This document shows positions 14,533 to 19,533 of a stretch of 19,533 bases of DNA, piece by piece (the stretch's first letter is position 1; every line of letters starts with the position of its first letter). The stretch spans positions 1 to 19,533 of the forward strand of contig MNDB01000001.1 in the NCBI GenBank assembly GCA_001914705.1. Reading direction: 5' to 3'. A program made the translations under genes and the position numbers. Origin of the DNA: Actinobacteria bacterium 13_2_20CM_68_14. GTDB taxonomy: Bacteria; Actinomycetota; Thermoleophilia; Gaiellales; Gaiellaceae. The notes under the pieces were generated by a model, which searched no databases, was not told where the DNA came from, and was given only the letters and a program-made list of their open reading frames with translations.

Positions 14533-16268
14533 GCTGGCGCGACCTCGGCGCAGGAGAGGTCCGGACGGGCCACGTCGGCGAGCGTCACACACTCGCCGGC
14601 TGGGTCGCCCGCCGCCGCGACCACGGCGGGCTGATCTTCGTCGACCTGCGCGACGAGACCGGGATCTGCCAGCTCGTCGTCAACCCGGAACGCTCGCCCG
14701 AGGCGGCGAAGCAGGCTCACGGAATTCGCAACGAGTTCGTGCTCCAGGCCGAGGGCGAGGTGGTCGCCCGGGCGGCGGACGCCGTCAACCCGAACCTGCC
14801 GACCGGCGAGGTCGAGCTCCAGGTCGACAGCCTGCGAGTGCTCGCGACCGCGCCGCCGCTGCCGTTTCAGCTCGACGAGGAGGGGGTCGACGAGACGCTG
14901 CGGCTCCGTTACCGCTGGCTCGACCTGCGCCGGGAGAGGATGCAGCGAAACCTTCGCACGCGCGCGCGAGCGGTCTCAGCGATCCGCACAGAGATGGAAG
15001 CGGCCGGCTTCGTCGACATCGAGACGCCGATCATGGGCAAGCCGACGCCGGAGGGAGCCCGCGACTTCCTGGTCCCGACGCGGCTGCAGCCGGGCCGCTT
15101 CTTCGCGCTGCCCCAGTCGCCTCAGATCTACAAGCAGCTGCTCGTCATCTCCGGCTTCGAGCGCTACTACCAGATCGCGCGCTGCTTCCGAGACGAGGAT
15201 CTCCGCGCCGACCGCCTGCAGGAGCTCACGCAACTCGACGTCGAGATGGCCTTCCCCGACCAGGAGTTCATCTTCGCGCTGATGGAGCAGACGATGGGAA
15301 GCGTCTGGCGCGACTGCCTCAACGTCGAGATCAAGGGCCCGTTCCAGCGGATGACCTGGGACGAGGCGCAGGCGCGCTATGGGTCAGACAAGCCCGACCT
15401 GCGCTTCGGGCTCGAGATCGATGAAGCGACGGAGCTGACGCGCGGCTCCGAGTTCGGCGTCTTCGCGAACGCGCCGGCCGTGCGTTTCCTGCGCGTACCG
15501 CAGGAGTTCTCGCGCGCCGACCTCGAAAGGCTCGAAGGGATCGCCAAGGAGTGGGGCGCGAAGGGCCTCGCGTATCTCGTCTACGACGAGGAGGGCGAGG
15601 TTCGCTCGCCGATCGCCAAGTTCCTCTCGCAGGGCGAGCTGGACGCGTTCCGGTCGGAGCCGGCGACGACAGTGCTGTTCGCGGCCGACGAGCCGGCGAT
15701 GGTCGCGCGCGTGCTCGGCGCGCTCCGCCTCCACCTCGGCCGTGAGCTCGGGCTGATCGACCGCGACGCCTGGCGCTTCCTCTGGGTGACCGATTTCCCG
15801 CTGCTCGAGTGGGACGAGGAGGAGAAACGCTGGAAGGCGGTGCACCATCCGTTCACGCGCCCCAACGACGAGAGCCTGGAGCTGCTCGACTCCGACCCGG
15901 GCGCCGCACGGGCGGTCGCTTACGACCTGGTCGTGAACGGGATCGAGATCGCGGGCGGCTCCTTCCGGATCCACGAGTCCGAGCTGCAGGCGAAGATCTT
16001 CGACCTGCTCGACATCTCGCCCGAGGAGCAGCGCGAGAAGTTCGGCTTCCTGCTGGATGCCCTTGCAATGGGAGCGCCGCCGCACGGCGGCATCGCATCG
16101 GGCATCGACCGGCTCTCGATGGCGCTCCTCGACGAGCCGTACATCCGCGACACGGTCGCCTTCCCGAAGAACCAGGCGGGGATCGATCCGATGAGCGGGG
16201 CGCCGACCAAGGTCTCGCCGGAACAGCTCGCCGAACTAGGAATCGCGGTCATCGTCGAGAAGGACTAA
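14529..16268 (+). CDS. aspS: Aspartyl-tRNA synthetase (bacterial type)
   Basis: 579 aa, normal for bacterial AspRS (about 580-600). Class II synthetase for tRNA-Asp. Order of domains: OB-fold anticodon-binding domain (about 1-105, with GWVARRRDHGGLIFVDLRDE), catalytic core with motif 2 around ARCFRDEDLRADR (Phe220-Arg221) and LTQLDVEMAF, the bacterial GAD insertion (about 290-410), then HHPFTRP and motif 3 GGIASGIDRLSMALL, ending in FPKNQAGIDPMSGAP. It could be discriminating or also charge tRNA-Asn; the sequence alone does not settle it. ATGA overlap with hisS couples the two synthetases. Confidence 0.98.
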   Translation: MSWRDLGAGEVRTGHVGERHTLAGWVARRRDHGGLIFVDLRDETGICQLVVNPERSPEAAKQAHGIRNEFVLQAEGEVVARAADAVNPNLPTGEVELQVDSLRVLATAPPLPFQLDEEGVDETLRLRYRWLDLRRERMQRNLRTRARAVSAIRTEMEAAGFVDIETPIMGKPTPEGARDFLVPTRLQPGRFFALPQSPQIYKQLLVISGFERYYQIARCFRDEDLRADRLQELTQLDVEMAFPDQEFIFALMEQTMGSVWRDCLNVEIKGPFQRMTWDEAQARYGSDKPDLRFGLEIDEATELTRGSEFGVFANAPAVRFLRVPQEFSRADLERLEGIAKEWGAKGLAYLVYDEEGEVRSPIAKFLSQGELDAFRSEPATTVLFAADEPAMVARVLGALRLHLGRELGLIDRDAWRFLWVTDFPLLEWDEEEKRWKAVHHPFTRPNDESLELLDSDPGAARAVAYDLVVNGIEIAGGSFRIHESELQAKIFDLLDISPEEQREKFGFLLDALAMGAPPHGGIASGIDRLSMALLDEPYIRDTVAFPKNQAGIDPMSGAPTKVSPEQLAELGIAVIVEKD

Positions 16269-16301
16269 CGCGAAGTGGTCATGCCGCCGATGCAATCGCC
16301 A

Positions 16302-16307
16302 TACTTT
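16302..16307 (+). promoter_or_regulatory. -10 box TACTTT of the coiled-coil gene
   Basis: TACTTT, 8 nt before ATG 16316 and 33 nt after the aspS stop. It decides this start over other possibilities further upstream in the same open frame. Confidence 0.5.
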
Positions 16308-16315
16308 CCGAGCTG

Positions 16316-17197
16316 ATGGCCAGCGAGAGAGGACAACAGGCGTCGCTGACCCCGCTTCCGAGCGTCGAGGAGCTCCCGACTCTCGCGGACGGTGGTTTCG
16401 ACCCGGAGCGCGTCAAGGAAGCCTTCGAATCCTTCAGACGCCATACGACCCAGCTCCAGGTGCAGCTGCGCGTACTCCAGGCGGCCGCTCGCAGCGGCCA
16501 AGTGGAGCCGACCGGCCACGCCGTCCGGATGGACGCGCTCCACATGATCCGCGCCGCCGCCGACATGGCCGACACGATCGAACGGGATGCACAGACCGCG
16601 TCCGCGGCCCAGTTTCGCCGCACCGAGGAAGATGTGAGCCGGCGCCAGCGCGCGCTGCAAGAGCGCGAGCACGAGGTCGAGCGCTTCCGCCAGGAGAGCG
16701 AGCGCCAGCGCGCCGAGATCCTCAACGCGGCTCGGAACGAAGCCCGTGAGGCGCAGGCGGAGGCACAGAGGCACGCGACCGCCGAAATTCGCGAGGCAGA
16801 GGCGCGAGCCAGCAGGTTGCTCGAGCAGGCCCGGCACCAGGCGACCGAGCTGACGAACTCCGCCCGAGCCGAGGTCGAGCAGACGCTCGAGTGGGCAAGG
16901 GCGCAGGCCTCGGCCGTGATGGCCCGGGCCCAGGAGGGCGCCGAGCAGCTGCTCGCGGCGGCGGGTCTCGGCGACGAGACGATCGCCGGCGTCGCCGACA
17001 AGATCGTCGAAGCCGCCCAGGCCGCAACCGAAGCGAGCCGAGGCCCTGCCGCCTCTTCGGGCGGCGCCGAAGAAGCTTCCTCGCCCGGCGCTCCTTCCCC
17101 GCCGGCGTCGGCCGCACCGCCGCTCTCTGTCCCGGCTCCCGTTGAGCCGCCGGTCGCCGCTCCCGACGAAGAGCCGGACGGCTCGGGCTCGGCGTAG
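16316..17197 (+). CDS. Long alanine/glutamate-rich coiled-coil protein
   Basis: 293 aa from ATG 16316; the frame is open much further upstream, but that part lies inside aspS. Residues 1-30 are unstructured-looking. About 31-60 (PERVKEAFESFRRHTTQLQVQ) resemble the start of a helical bundle. About 80-222 form a continuous charged Ala/Arg/Glu/Gln coiled coil without transmembrane segments, reminiscent of ATP-synthase b subunits or the tails of DivIVA-type proteins, though the DivIVA lipid-binding motif is not seen. Residues about 248-293 are Pro/Ala/Ser-rich and acidic. Function unknown; a cytoskeletal or polar scaffold role is only a guess. It stands alone between aspS and the envelope-like operon, followed by three hairpins. 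Confidence 0.8.
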   Translation: MASERGQQASLTPLPSVEELPTLADGGFDPERVKEAFESFRRHTTQLQVQLRVLQAAARSGQVEPTGHAVRMDALHMIRAAADMADTIERDAQTASAAQFRRTEEDVSRRQRALQEREHEVERFRQESERQRAEILNAARNEAREAQAEAQRHATAEIREAEARASRLLEQARHQATELTNSARAEVEQTLEWARAQASAVMARAQEGAEQLLAAAGLGDETIAGVADKIVEAAQAATEASRGPAASSGGAEEASSPGAPSPPASAAPPLSVPAPVEPPVAAPDEEPDGSGSA

Positions 17198-17249
17198 GGC
17201 ATTCGTCTGAGCTGGTGCTACCGGTATTGGCCTTGCCGGCCGGAATCAG

Positions 17250-17305
17250 CCGGGCGTCCGAGCAAAGCCCGGGCGCCCTCCAGGGCGGCGTCGCAAGCGA
17301 GCGCC
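17250..17305 (+). repeat. Three-hairpin intergenic cassette, copy A
   Basis: Three adjacent hairpins: CCGGGC/GCCCGG (17250-17255 with 17267-17272), CGCCC/GGGCG around TCCA (17274-17278 with 17283-17287), and GGCGTCG-CAAG-CGA-GCGCC (17287-17305, one bulged G). The same order and arms recur at 19159-19208. It follows the coiled-coil gene and may serve as terminator or as an interspersed structural repeat. Confidence 0.5.
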
Positions 17306-17331
17306 TAGCCGCGCTCGACGAGCGCTAGGCT
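17303..17331 (+). promoter_or_regulatory. -10 box TAGGCT (17326-17331) inside an inverted repeat
   Basis: TAGGCT lies 9 nt before ATG 17341. Its TAGGC (17326-17330) pairs with GCCTA (17303-17307), and GCGCTC (17311-17316) with GAGCGC (17320-17325) around GAC, so the -10 forms one arm of an 11-bp inverted repeat with a 3-nt bulge. This could be a repressor operator or the end of the upstream hairpin cluster. Confidence 0.45.
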
Positions 17332-17340
17332 CTCGGCGTC

Positions 17341-18033
17341 ATGCCGGCACGAATGGGGCCGCGGTTTGCGATCGAAGCGCTCTTCCTGATCGCGCTCGCA
17401 GTCGGCGTGGCCTACGCCGATCTCGCGACCAAATGGATCTTCGTCGTGATGGCCGGTGGCTGGCTCGTCGTCGCCCTGCTCGAGCTGACCGCGGACCGGA
17501 TCTGGGCGGCCGCCCCGCCTTGGCGGCGACCGTATTACGTTCCCGCTTCCCCGCCTCGGGCGGAGCCCCTTGCAGCGACGCCACCGCCGGCGGCGGTCGA
17601 GCCGGAGGCCGAAGCAGAACCGGAACCGGCAGCAGAGCCGGAGCCCGAACCTGAGCCGGAGCCGGAGCCGGAGCTCGAGCCCGCGGCGGAGCACGAGGTG
17701 GAGCCCGAGCCCGAGCCTGAGCCCGAGCCCGAAGCCGTCACCATGATCGCTCCGCGGGTCGAGCCGTCTGCAGGAGCTCCTCCGGAGCCCGAGCCAGAGG
17801 CCGGGCCGGATACAGCAGAGGACGCCCGTCCCAAGCTAGAGCCGCTCGAGCCGCGCCGGAAACGCGGTTGGTTTCGCCGGCGTGAGCGCGAGGTCCCGGC
17901 TCCAGAGGCTCCAGAGATCGAGCTGCCGAAGCACGTGCGCCTGCTGCCGCCCTCGGAGCGAAGTGACCGTTCGTCCGGCGAGGTTGCCGAGCTCTTCGAT
18001 CTGCCGGAGCCAGAGGAGCACTCACGCCCGTGA
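17341..18033 (+). CDS. Membrane protein with two N-terminal helices and a Glu-Pro repeat region
   Basis: 230 aa. Two hydrophobic helices at about 9-27 (FAIEALFLIALAVGVAY) and 32-52 (WIFVVMAGGWLVVALLEL) are followed by a proline-rich acidic region; about 90-137 is mostly Glu-Pro dipeptides, encoded by a GAGCCS hexamer tract. About 165-185 is strongly basic (RRKRGWFRRRERE), and the tail is mixed. I do not recognise the family. The EP-rich stretch should be an extended rod or spacer, as in TonB-like proteins that span an envelope layer, but there is no TonB domain. First gene of a three-gene operon; its stop overlaps the next GTG by 4 nt. Confidence 0.75.
   Translation: MPARMGPRFAIEALFLIALAVGVAYADLATKWIFVVMAGGWLVVALLELTADRIWAAAPPWRRPYYVPASPPRAEPLAATPPPAAVEPEAEAEPEPAAEPEPEPEPEPEPELEPAAEHEVEPEPEPEPEPEAVTMIAPRVEPSAGAPPEPEPEAGPDTAEDARPKLEPLEPRRKRGWFRRREREVPAPEAPEIELPKHVRLLPPSERSDRSSGEVAELFDLPEPEEHSRP
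17635..17735 (+). repeat. GAGCCS hexamer tract encoding (Glu-Pro)n
   Basis: Two runs of imperfect GAGCCG/GAGCCC hexamers, about 17635-17682 and 17701-17735, separated by a non-repeated segment. They are in frame and keep the Glu-Pro code, with third-position variation. Such tracts can expand or contract by slippage in steps of two residues without breaking the frame. Confidence 0.7.
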
Positions 18034-18515
18034 AAATGCGGACCTCAGTGATCCGCTTCCGCTTCCTGTTTGCGGGCCGGCAGCCGCGAGCAGACGCCGC
18101 TCGGGAGGGCGACGAGCATCCGCCCATGCCTGTGCCCGAGCCAGAGCCGACGCCGGAGCCTGCACCGCCGGCGCCCGAGCCGCAGCCGCCGACCCCCGAG
18201 CCCGGAGAACCGCCGCCTCAGCTTCGATCGGTGCCGCCGCCGGAGCCGGAGCGTGAGGCTGAGCCCGAGGAGGCCACGGCGCCGGAGCCCGTCGTCCGCC
18301 TGCCGTTGGACGGCGTGGAGCCGCGGGAGTGGAACGTCTGGGAGCTCGAGCGCCTCGCTCAAGCGGCCGGGGGCGGGGATCCCGCGCGCGACGAAGAGCT
18401 CGCCTTTCTTCTCCTGGAGCTGCGGCAATTTGCAAACGCCGACGGCCAGCTCGCGGTGGACTTCGATCCCGTCGTGCGCGAATCGTTCGGCGAGCTCATC
18501 TACGCGGCGGTTTGA
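18030..18515 (+). CDS. Uncharacterised protein: proline-rich linker plus C-terminal helical domain
   Basis: 161 aa from GTG 18030 (a Met codon follows at 18036). Residues 1-33 are basic with no clear signal peptide. About 34-88 are Pro/Glu-rich (PEPEPTPEPAPPAPEPQPP type). About 92-161 form a compact acidic domain with LPLDGVEPREWNVWELERLA, RDEELAFLLLELRQFAN and FDPVVRESFGELI, which looks like a conserved helical domain. I have no name for it. It is coupled by 4-nt overlaps to the genes on both sides. The shared Pro/Glu richness with the upstream membrane protein suggests the two act together. Confidence 0.75.
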   Translation: MKMRTSVIRFRFLFAGRQPRADAAREGDEHPPMPVPEPEPTPEPAPPAPEPQPPTPEPGEPPPQLRSVPPPEPEREAEPEEATAPEPVVRLPLDGVEPREWNVWELERLAQAAGGGDPARDEELAFLLLELRQFANADGQLAVDFDPVVRESFGELIYAAV

Positions 18516-18928
18516 ACCCGGCGCTCGCCCAACGCGAAGTCGCTCTCGCCGGGGTGGCTCTGCTCGCGGCGGTGGTGGCGCTTGTGGTCACCTCCCCGCG
18601 TGGAACGAACAGCGGCGGGCATCTAAGTCCGGTCGTCGTTCCCGGCGGCGGCTGGTACACGGCCCTCGCCGGCGCGCAGCCGGTGCGCTACGGCACGCGG
18701 ACGAACTGCGGTGTCCTGCTGAGACCGACCACTCGCGGGGTCGTCGACTCCGTGCTTCCCTGCAACATCAGGCTGTTCGTCTCATTCGGCCACAGCCCGC
18801 GGATCCTGACCCAGGTCATCGCGCGGCGCCCGGTGGTCCCGGGCCGCCGCTTCGACGTCACCCCCGCGCTTGCTGAAAATCTTGGGATCCAGGGGATCCA
18901 GCGCGTCAAGTGGGTGTACGCCCGGTAA
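18512..18928 (+). CDS. Membrane-anchored or secreted RlpA-like double-psi beta-barrel protein, catalytic Asp absent
   Basis: 138 aa using TTG 18512, which gives a TTGA overlap with the upstream stop like every other junction of its operon; the frame is open earlier but inside that gene. Residues about 10-27 are one hydrophobic helix (signal anchor or signal peptide). About 48-138 match the pattern of an RlpA-like/3D double-psi barrel: Y-G-TRTNCG with Cys66, a DSVLPCN with Cys84 (probable disulfide), F-V-SFG, then VIARRPVVPGRRFDVTPALAENLGI. In lytic RlpA proteins the VI-x-RGP block has a catalytic Asp; here it is Ala104, and the Gly is Arg106. Asp115 in FDVT is kept. A binding role at the cell wall is more likely than transglycosylase activity. 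Assignment is by pattern only. Confidence 0.72.
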   Translation: MNPALAQREVALAGVALLAAVVALVVTSPRGTNSGGHLSPVVVPGGGWYTALAGAQPVRYGTRTNCGVLLRPTTRGVVDSVLPCNIRLFVSFGHSPRILTQVIARRPVVPGRRFDVTPALAENLGIQGIQRVKWVYAR

Positions 18929-18931
18929 GCT
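18926..18931 (+). promoter_or_regulatory. -10 box TAAGCT of the 6S RNA, sharing the upstream stop codon
   Basis: TAAGCT begins with the TAA stop of the barrel gene and lies 7 nt before G18939, the first base of the 6S closing stem. That is the same distance seen between -10 boxes and leaderless start codons in the window. Confidence 0.6.
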
Positions 18932-18938
18932 GCGCTTC

Positions 18939-19095
18939 GTGCTCGACCCTGTGCGAGCTCTGCGTTCTCAAAGTAGAACCAACACCTAGTGAAAGGGAGC
19001 CTGCGTCCGGCTAGGGCGTTGCCCGAGGTCGGCAAGGCACCCACCTGGCAGTGCCAGGTTCGCTACGGGCGCGGAGTACCGGCAGGGTGGAGCAC
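18939..19095 (+). ncRNA. ssrS: 6S RNA (candidate), regulator of RNA polymerase
   Basis: A long rod folds by eye with the 6S layout. Closing stem: GTGCTC-g-ACCCTG (18939-18951) with CAGGGT-g-GAGCAC (19083-19095). After a 5x5 internal loop, GCTCTGCG (18957-18964) pairs with CGCGGAGT (19070-19077). A large central bubble follows; its 3' strand carries ACCTGGC-agt-GCCAGGT (19043-19059). The terminal stem is GGGaGCCT/AGGCaCCC (18995-19002 with 19035-19042), capped by GGGC-gtt-GCCC. Two G-U pairs in the second stem work only on the plus strand. 6S RNA mimics an open promoter and sequesters the housekeeping RNA polymerase. Its place between aspS and mnmA recalls Bacillus bsrA. Primary-sequence identity was not tested. 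Confidence 0.75.
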
Positions 19096-19100
19096 ATTCT

Positions 19101-19121
19101 GAGAGCTCACGCTGAGAACTC
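19101..19121 (+). terminator. Weak hairpin just after the 6S RNA
   Basis: GAG-ag-CTCA (19101-19109), loop CGC, TGAG-aa-CTC (19113-19121). It might end or help process the 6S transcript. It is short and has no T-run. Apart from this I see nothing in 19096-19158. Confidence 0.25.
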
Positions 19122-19158
19122 GAACGGAGTCTTATCGCCACCCGGGTCTAGCGCCTCT

Positions 19159-19208
19159 CCGGGCGAAGCCCGGCCAGCCTCTTTGGCCGGCGTTCGCAAG
19201 CGAACGCC
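19159..19208 (+). repeat. Three-hairpin intergenic cassette, copy B
   Basis: CCGGGC-gaa-GCCCGG (19159-19173), CGGCCA/TGGCCG (19171-19176 with 19184-19189) and GGCGTTCG-CAAG-CGAACGCC (19189-19208), the last a perfect 8-bp stem followed by TTT. Stem 1 arms and the stem 3 CAAG loop are the same as in copy A. It may terminate the 6S transcript ahead of mnmA. Confidence 0.55.
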
Positions 19209-19250
19209 TTTGGGACCGGGAAATGGGGATTCTCCTGGCGGCGCCGGAGG

Positions 19251-19256
19251 TAGCCT
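19251..19256 (+). promoter_or_regulatory. -10 box TAGCCT of mnmA
   Basis: TAGCCT, 6 nt before GTG 19263, no Shine-Dalgarno between. It fixes the far-upstream start that includes the N-terminal extension. Confidence 0.5.
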
Positions 19257-19262
19257 GCTCCT

Positions 19263-19533
19263 GTGATTGAGGTCGTCGGGGATTCGTCGCGCGATGGGGA
19301 CATCGCGCTTGTTCGGCTCGCCGTGGAGGGAGACCGGATCGTCGACGCCGACGCAGAAGGGCTGGAGCGACCACTCGCAGGCCTGACGCTGCTGGAGGCG
19401 GCGGCGGTGGCCGGCGAGACGCTCGCGGCCGACGCGCTCGCGAACGCGCTCGGCCAGGTCTTTCGAGCGGAACCTGATCCCGACCGTGTCGCGGTGGCGA
19501 TGAGCGGCGGTGTCGACAGCGCCGTCGCGTTGC
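19263..19533 (+). CDS. mnmA: tRNA 2-thiouridylase MnmA with an IscU-like N-terminal extension, partial
   Basis: Ninety codons are seen before the window ends. Residues about 72-90 (DRVAVAMSGGVDSAVAL) are the PP-loop start of MnmA, which activates and thiolates U34 of Lys, Glu and Gln tRNAs with sulfur relayed from a cysteine desulfurase. In ordinary MnmA this loop lies near residue 10; here about 65 residues precede it. That extension (DGDIALVRLAVEGDRIVDADAEG, then LTLLEAAAVAGETLAADAL) follows the pattern of IscU/SufU scaffolds, but the position of the FxGxGC cysteine reads AEGLER and no cysteine is present. Other PP-loop enzymes remain possible, as only the loop is visible; the position after hisS-aspS and 6S RNA favours MnmA. 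Confidence 0.78.
   Translation, partial: MIEVVGDSSRDGDIALVRLAVEGDRIVDADAEGLERPLAGLTLLEAAAVAGETLAADALANALGQVFRAEPDPDRVAVAMSGGVDSAVAL

Noticed and set aside
13216..14592. A 458-codon minus-strand open frame opposite hisS
   Set aside because: Antisense to a fully motif-bearing HisRS, no recognisable domain.
17620..17740. The GAGCCS repeats as a CRISPR array or tandem regulatory repeat
   Set aside because: The unit is 6 bp with no spacers, and it is in frame inside a coding region, encoding Glu-Pro.
18964..18979. A GTTCT/AGAAC hairpin inside the 6S region as a separate element
   Set aside because: Its G18964 is needed in the second 6S stem, and the rest lies in the central bubble. It may be an alternative pairing within the RNA, not a feature of its own.
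18929..19262. A riboswitch, T-box, tmRNA, RNase P RNA or 4.5S RNA in the gap before mnmA
   Set aside because: I looked for the conserved cores of common riboswitches, the tmRNA tRNA-like 3' end, RNase P core motifs and the SRP GGAAGGAAGCAGC loop and found none. The rod-like fold with an open bubble fits 6S RNA better.
1..19533. tRNA genes, insertion sequences, phage genes or CRISPR arrays
   Set aside because: No cloverleaf, transposase, integrase, terminal inverted repeat pair or direct-repeat array was seen. Base composition and gene style look uniform through the window.

Overview
The window is GC-rich and gene-dense, with many GTG starts and almost no spacing between co-directional genes. 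The gene content (a histidine-degradation operon ending in glutamate formimidoyltransferase chemistry, an MBL hydrolase-hisS-aspS operon, proline/glutamate-rich envelope-like proteins, and leaderless promoters built on a bare TANNNT box) suggests a deep-branching actinobacterium such as Thermoleophilia/Solirubrobacterales. That placement is inferred from style and content, not from a database match.

Layout. (1) Positions 1-5597, all minus strand: a partial HD-domain protein cut by the window edge, two ABC exporter half-transporters that look like a heterodimer with one degenerate ATP site, an iron-sulfur uracil-DNA glycosylase family protein and a SAM methyltransferase. (2) Positions 5617-12242, plus strand: glutamate formimidoyltransferase (ftcD), a PRC-barrel protein, the operon hutH - small membrane protein - hutU - hutI, then a small two-helix membrane protein. 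Together hutH, hutU, hutI and ftcD take histidine to glutamate plus 5-formimino-tetrahydrofolate. The cyclodeaminase that would recycle the folate is not in the window. (3) Positions 12250-12602: a terminator-like hairpin and a minus-strand cupin. (4) Positions 12659-16268: an MBL-fold hydrolase, hisS and aspS in one overlapping operon. (5) Positions 16316-18928: a long coiled-coil protein, then a three-gene operon of unrecognised envelope-like proteins, the last a secreted or anchored RlpA-like double-psi beta-barrel without its usual Asp. (6) Positions 18929-19262: a 334-base stretch with no protein gene. It holds a convincing 6S RNA fold with its own -10 box, and a three-hairpin cassette also seen at 17250-17305. 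(7) Position 19263 to the end: the start of mnmA, carrying an unusual N-terminal extension that looks like a cysteine-less IscU fold.

Two rules run through the window. Almost every transcription unit starts with a TANNNT hexamer 6-9 nt before the start codon and no Shine-Dalgarno, so leaderless mRNAs are expected. Seven of the ten co-directional junctions inside transcription units or tight gene runs are exact 4-nt NTGA overlaps, including one that implies a TTG start. In three places the upstream stop codon itself forms the first three bases of the next -10 box. The order hisS-aspS-...-6S RNA-...-mnmA recalls the Bacillus arrangement, where 6S-1 RNA lies between aspS and the iscS-mnmA pair.
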